The position numbers were made by a program, and so were the translations under genes. Below are positions 59,530 to 64,000 of a stretch of 64,000 bases of DNA, one piece after another. The stretch comes from Opeltia flavorubescens (Eukaryota; Ascomycota; Lecanoromycetes; Teloschistales; Teloschistaceae). Position 1 is the first letter of the stretch, and the number at the start of each line of letters is the position of its first letter. The stretch covers positions 496,001 through 560,000 of the forward strand of contig KE546976.1 in the NCBI GenBank assembly GCA_000442125.1. Direction: 5' to 3'. The notes beneath the pieces are model-generated. The model saw only the letters and a program-made list of their open reading frames with translations, had not been told where the DNA came from and searched no databases.

Positions 59530-61232
59530 TATATCTCTACGATGCTTAGCCGAATTGTGGGGTACATAAGCCCAACGCACGGTTGACATGGTGGCGAACG
59601 TTGGAGTCGCATTTCCCATGGAGCATCTGCCGATATGCCGAAATTGAAGGATGAAGGAGTAGATCTCGCCATGTTGGCGACGGGGTGCATACGGCGAGGG
59701 TCCATGCTTTTCCGAAACGAGACTGCCAAACGCCAGATTGCTTTTGGACGGCGTCGTCGGTAGCCGCGGGCCGTCTCCAAGCTCTCAGGGTCCGGACCCG
59801 ACTTGTAGTTGACCTCAAAGACTGGAACTCGTTTCTATAAGCTGGCTTAGCAAGAGATTTTCCGACTACTCCTGATTCGAATCTGCCGAGAAAAAAGAAG
59901 GCACCGAATGCTGGACATGGAACGTGTCATGATGGACGGTGGAAGGAATTGGCTACTCTACGGACGGATCCTTTTACAAAGGGCACGTTCGTTGGTGTGG
60001 CTTTCTATTTGCACAGACAGCCGCGAGCCTCTGTCTGATGCTCTGTATTATGAAACAAGTCGTTATCACGGGCCTACCACTTCGTTTGAAAATCGTCTGG
60101 AAACGCTTGCTTGGGCGCGAATGGTCAGGTAAGCTTAGCGAATCGCTCTTCTTTCCTTGGTCTGCAAGCCTGATGAGCCTTCACCTCAGGCTGGTGTTGC
60201 AAGTCCAGCGAAATTGACGTTGATGACCGAGTTCTTCAATGGTGAGTAGGGATCGGAATAAGCTCCATGGTCGAGGTGACCGTCGGGACTCGTAGATATA
60301 AATCACGGGATAGGTTGACTGGGGAGGTGTTTGTGGGGAGTGCAGATGTACCTTGGTACCCCGCAAATGACTAGTGCTAGTGCTAGCGCTTATATCGCTT
60401 GTACTAATAACCTTCTCTAAGCAATTTCTTGTGGGAAGTTGACGGCCCGCCGCCTGAAAGGCTGATTGTTATTGCCCCTGTCCGTGCNTGCTGCTGCTTT
60501 CCCGCTCCATTCAAGGCTAAGACACTTTGAGCGAGTCACCGACCAATTAATTAGGTAATCGGAGATTGAGTATTTGTCGAATTTCTCATGTCAACACCTG
60601 CCAACGTCCAAAAGAAGTTGGCCGGTTCGGCGGTCAATCAAGGCAAGCCATGAAGAATGAAGCTTCACCAGGACCCGGGTGATTACATGCCCCACAGGTA
60701 ATCATAACAATGCTGCTCCATATATACTCCACCCTTCGTACACCCGCCTTCTTCGGATCTCGTCCGAACGAAATATCCATGCACACCTCGCGCATCCTGT
60801 CTTCGCACGGAGATTTCCTTTTTTGCCCTGCGTGAGCTTCTCGCGCCTCATTCAAACCTCACATCCCCGTCAATCTTCGTCACCTCTTCCTTGTCGTCCT
60901 CACATCCCTTTTCTCTTCCTGTCATTGCGCCTTTCACTGTTGCATGACACTACTCCGCTTGTGGTACCTCGATCTGTGGTACGACTGCGCGGTAGTACAT
61001 CGTCCAACCTCTTTCCTTCAATCCTCATCGGCCTCCGCCAATCCGTTTCAGAGCAAGGATATCTAGTCTTCTCCACGTCCTTACCCATAGCCTCTCCTGC
61101 ATCCATTGTCTTCCCGCGCCAATATATTCACCTCCTCCGTGACGTGCATCTAACGTCACCTTGCCGGATCTAGAACCCCAGGGAGCTTGGACGTCGTCGA
61201 CAAACCCTTTTTACACATTCGCCGCCGTCAAC
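59530..61232. other. 1.7 kb region: MTO1 end and long leader of DUF3602 gene
   Basis: No firm gene. From about 60700 to 61230 the plus strand is strongly pyrimidine-rich (CT-rich), as in promoters/leaders of highly expressed fungal genes, and leads into the DUF3602 ORF. A short CTAGTG/CTAGCG repeat lies at about 60370-60392. An N is at 60488. Open frames here (up to 164 codons in the CT-rich part) reflect base bias. Confidence 0.4.
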
Positions 61233-61652
61233 ATGCCCTCCTCCACCACCAATCTCGATCAGAAGTCTGACCATTCCCCTCCACTTGACCCGCCTGAAGA
61301 AGACGGCATGCATACTTCAACTAATTCCACCTCATCCCTCGTCCGGGGCCGTCCCAAGACAACCTATTTTCACGGCGGCATTGGCGGCGCCGGCAACTAC
61401 CGCAAGGTCATCCGGGGGAGCAATCCCAACTCCGCTGCCCCCAACCCTCACACCGAGCATCGACAATCCCCCATCTCCCGTGGGCTCTCGACTTTGTTCG
61501 GCAGCAACGGCGGAGGGGGAGGAGGTAACGCTCACCCAGGCCGAGAGAGAGCGACCATTACCAATGACGACGACTTGGCACGGGCTAACGTTCATCAAAA
61601 AGTCTCTCCTTCAAGAGGCTTTCTAGGTATCGGCGGACTTGGCAATCGCCGT

Positions 61653-61686
<34 letters not shown>

Positions 61687-61844
61687 GACAGCATTCTCCA
61701 GCGAGCGACGTAACTACCTCAACCAACACCGACTCGGGCTACATCACTCAACTCAATCCGCCCGCTGCACACCTGGGGGCAGCCGAGATCATGCGACGGA
61801 AGATGCTGGGCGAGAAGCCACGACACAATGGCAGCAACCGATGA
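61233..61844 (+). CDS. DUF3602-type Gly-rich protein with polyQ
   Basis: Fungal DUF3602 family (function unknown), 203 aa, start MPSSTTNLDQKSDHSP. It carries the short repeated family motif Gly-Gly-x-Gly-Asn-Tyr: HGGIGGAGNYRKVIRG. This resembles the GRGGAGN motifs of DUF3602. A Gly run (NGGGGGGNAHPGRE) and a polyglutamine tract (ten Gln in RHQ...QRQ, encoded by CAG repeats at about 61657-61685) follow. The end is AAEIMRRKMLGEKPRHNGSNR. Low complexity throughout, no membrane segment. The ORF is open to 61161 upstream but only non-ATG codons occur there, so 61233 is taken. The CAG tract may vary in length between strains. Confidence 0.8.
61657..61686 (+). repeat. CAG trinucleotide (polyQ) tract
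   Basis: About ten CAG units in a row inside the DUF3602 ORF, encoding glutamine. A candidate length-variable microsatellite. Confidence 0.8.
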
Positions 61845-62630
61845 GAACGAGGCAAGGTCAGTTGGCGTACGGGTTCCGTTTGCATGAGGCTCGGGCCCAC
61901 ACAAGGTCGACTCATTGAGCAGTCCTCATCATTATCAGCATCCCGTCACATCACCCGTGTCACGTATATCAGGGATGGAAAAGTTTCATTTGTTTCTATG
62001 AGGTAATGAACGGACCAGGTGGCCGGGCGCTTGGGGGAGAGAGACGCATTCATTTGCTCATTCTGGCATTTGTGATACCACGGGTCTCTGACCCATTGCA
62101 GGCGTTGCATCTCTGGTTCGGAAGATAATGACCACAAGCACCATGGTGGCGAAAAAAGTTCAAGCGAGCAATCAAACAGAAAAACTTGCCAGGCCAGGAA
62201 CAGTGCATAGCTGCACTACCAATTTCCCTTGTGCAATCTTGCAGTGTGCAGTGATCGGCAGCTTACCTTGTATGCAAGCTGCAATATCCCGTTTCTATCA
62301 AGTCCACAGAAGAGGTAATTATCCGAGTAACTCTCAACATCCTTAATGACCATTCGAAGCAAATGTATTTATAAATGATGCTTCAGAAATTGATGGGCGG
62401 GTTTTGGTCAAAATAACAATACGTCAGATATCAGCATTATATGCCCGGTAAGGGGCTGTCTTTTGGGCTAGCGAATAGCTCGTCGCGGCAGCTCCATTAG
62501 GGAACATAGTAGACATTAGAGTAGCGTAAGCAGAATATGATCCCCGGTTGAAATAGGGAATGCAGTACATCCTAGAAGCGAAGAAACAACTCAAGATAAT
62601 ATAAGATCTTAAAATTCTTCCTCTATTATG
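61845..62630. other. Intergenic DUF3602 gene to tRNA-Gly
   Basis: No coding support. It becomes AT-rich just before the tRNA gene (62600-62630), as is common upstream of Pol III genes. Confidence 0.4.
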
Positions 62631-62758
62631 CATCAATAGTTCAGGGGTTAGAATTCGAGCTTCCCATGCTCGAGAGCGGGGGTAAGTGCTTCTTCAGTCC
62701 AATATGATTGGAGTGCACGTCTAACATTACCATTAAGTTCGAGTCCCCGTTGATGCAA
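62631..62758 (+). tRNA. tRNA-Gly(CCC) interrupted in the T-arm by a 56-nt intron-like insert
   Basis: The cloverleaf reads: acceptor GCATCAA (62631-62637) pairing perfectly with TTGATGC (62751-62757), discriminator A at 62758. D-stem is GTTC/GAAT. Anticodon stem CGAGC/GCTCG closes the 7-nt loop TTCCCAT, anticodon CCC at 62664-62666. Variable region AGAG. The T-stem halves are CGGGG (62678-62682) and CCCCG (62746-62750) with T-loop TTCGAGT (62739-62745), but 62683-62738 lies between the 5' T-stem and the loop. Removing it leaves a normal 72-nt tRNA-Gly. The anticodon loop has no intron at the usual 37/38 site. A-box TAGTTCAGGGG and B-box-like GTTCGAGTCC remain, and T5 runs follow. GET4 begins 232 bp downstream. 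Confidence 0.88.
62683..62738 (+). other. Spliceosomal-type intron inside tRNA-Gly(CCC)
   Basis: 56 nt beginning GTAAGT and ending AAG, with a CTAAC branch-site match at 62722-62726, 12 nt before the intron end. These are the donor, branch and acceptor features of protein-coding introns in this window, and the length is typical. It also folds: TCCAAT/ATTGGA with an ATG loop (62699-62713), enclosed by GTGC/GCAC. No run of four T occurs inside, so Pol III could read through. Confidence 0.75.
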
Positions 62759-62766
62759 AAAATATA

Positions 62767-62777
62767 TTTTTGTTTTT
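62767..62777 (+). terminator. Pol III terminator of tRNA-Gly
   Basis: Two TTTTT runs (62767-62771 and 62773-62777) 9-19 nt after the discriminator base, the usual Pol III stop signal. They support the tRNA reading as a transcribed gene. Confidence 0.8.
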
Positions 62778-62990
62778 GTTGGTCTTCTTATCTCAGATTC
62801 CCGCAATGCTGAACTCTGTTTTGTTTCTTGTATTCCAAGACTTTGTGCTGATTCGACAACAGGTCGTTTCAGCCTTAAGTGTTGATTACATCATTGGGGA
62901 TTTATGCCCGTTCCTGTGCTAGCCAGCCGTTTCTCCACGCAATTCTGATTGTATATCACTTCGAGAGTATACTCGTTGGTATTCCTGGAC

Positions 62991-64000
62991 ATGACCTCTG
63001 CGAAGATCCAGAAGACGATCGCTCGCCAGCAGGAGAAGTATACAACTTGTTTCCCGCCCCCTCTCTCTCTCTTTCCTATCTCAACCCCCACTCTCAAACT
63101 CTTGAGACACATACTTATCTCACTCGACCATATGTAGGATTTCAGAAGGCCAATTCTATGAAGCTCACCAGCAGCTTCGAGTTATTGCCTCTCGCTATGT
63201 CAAATCCGAATCCTGGGACGCGGCCATCGATCTCCTCTACGGTGGAGCATTGGCGTTGCTAAAAGCTGGGCAGGGGGGCAGCGGTGGGGACCTCGCAATG
63301 TTTTTGGTGGATGTCTTGGGGAAAGCAGGAAAAGAGGGAGGAGTTGGGGAAAAGAGTGTGTCTCTATCTAGCGCTGTGTTCGGTCAAGGTATGAAGGACA
63401 CGCTGACCAGAGGATTTTGTCATAGGCAAGCTGTTGACGGTATTACGGGCTTTCCCGGCAAAGGAGCCGACAAAGAAGAGATTTGTTGCGGAGATGATCA
63501 ACTGGTCGAGTCGAGTCGGGGAGTATCCGCTAGGTGATCCGGAATTGCACCATGTAGCAGGAAGTATATTCGCAGAAGGTACGATGTTCTGTCCCATCAA
63601 GCAATCGCTGTTATGTTCCTCCCGCACTCATCACGCAACTAGAGTGCGAACCGTATGAGGCCGAGCGTCACCTCGCCCTGGGCACCAAAGACTCCCCTGA
63701 GCAGCTTGCCCAATGCGAATACGATTGGTACACACAGGATGAGCCCAATACTGCCGCCCTCTACGCAGCTCGAGCTATCTTCCCATACCTCGTTGTTGGT
63801 AACCTCCGTTCCGCGAACAAAGCCCACCTCATTTTCACATCCCGCCTCCACAGCAGCAATAAATCCCTTAGTGTCCAAGAAGTCAGTAGCAAATCATCCG
63901 ATATGCGCGTCTATCCTATCCTTCCACTCCTAAATTTCCTCGGCTTGTTACTACTGGCGATACAGAGGGGTAACAGCGACCTATACAGGCAGTTGGCGAA
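62991..64000 (+). CDS. GET4: Get4, tail-anchored protein insertion factor (3' end outside window)
   Basis: Get4 bridges Sgt2 and Get3 with Get5 to deliver tail-anchored proteins to the ER (family knowledge). Exons are 62991-63037, 63138-63388, 63426-63578 and 63643 to beyond 64000. The start MTSAKIQKTIARQQEK joins to ISEGQFYEAHQQLRVIASRY. Helical repeats include SWDAAIDLLYGGALALLKAGQ and KKRFVAEMINWSSRVGEYPLGDPELH. Then HLALGTKDSPEQLAQ and the fungal Get4 motif LPLLNFLGLLLLAIQRGN. The third intron is only 37 nt (63389-63425), the shortest in the window. The frame is open at the window edge, so the C-terminus is missing here. Confidence 0.94.

Noticed and set aside
59546-60217. Open frames of 74-92 codons after MTO1
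   Set aside because: Several overlapping frames on both strands, none with protein-like motifs or a clear gene structure.
60679-61173. 164-codon plus-strand ORF in the pyrimidine-rich leader of the DUF3602 gene
   Set aside because: Composition is dominated by CT-rich codons (Ser, Leu, Pro, Phe) with no motif. It overlaps a typical fungal promoter/leader tract.

Overview
The window is nuclear DNA of a filamentous ascomycete (Pezizomycotina). Short spliceosomal introns of about 45-95 nt (GTRNGT donors, CTAAC/CTGAC-like branch sites) interrupt most genes. The predicted proteins are typical of that group: six-exon actin, DUF7918, DUF3602, a yapsin-type protease, Ale1, Neo1 and Tsc2. The class cannot be fixed by eye; Leotiomycetes is only a guess. 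Four single N positions (2737, 28543, 58186, 60488) point to a draft assembly. Exon boundaries were set by hand from splice signals, reading phase and remembered family conservation. Most genes close in frame at a sensible length, for example actin at exactly 375 aa and CSE1 at 962 aa.

Layout, left to right: ACT1 (-), FES1 (+) and LOC1 (+); an EHT1/YheT-type alpha/beta hydrolase (-, apparent 1-nt frameshift) divergent from the cohesin loader MAU2 (+); centromeric histone CENP-A (-) divergent from a derlin (+); VPS68 (-) and a mitochondrial GGQ release-factor-like rescue protein (+); an eight-cysteine secreted protein (+); a DUF7918 protein (-) and TSC2 (-); CSE1 (+); a secreted sialidase-like Asp-box protein (+); SEC16 (-) divergent from the flippase NEO1 (+); a small cupin (+) and a GPI-type aspartic protease (-); an AT-rich gene-poor stretch (43.4-45.7 kb); an SGNH hydrolase (+) and RFC4 (+); RCE1 (-) divergent from a serine-rich membrane protein (+); ALE1 (-) divergent from VPS45 (+); MTO1 (+); a DUF3602 protein (+); a tRNA-Gly gene; and GET4 (+), cut off by the window end.

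The content is mostly conserved housekeeping genes, not a gene cluster. Many products act in the secretory and endomembrane system (derlin, Vps68, Sec16, Neo1, Rce1, Ale1, Vps45, Get4). Others act in nucleus and chromosome biology (CENP-A, Mau2, RFC4, Cse1, actin) or in mitochondrial translation (GGQ protein, Mto1). Nothing in the layout implies shared regulation beyond the divergent promoter pairs.

The most unusual element is the tRNA-Gly(CCC) gene at 62631-62758. Its cloverleaf is complete only if 56 nt are removed from between the T-stem and the T-loop. That insert has the signals of a spliceosomal intron (GTAAGT donor, CTAAC branch site, AAG acceptor), not those of a normal tRNA intron at position 37/38.
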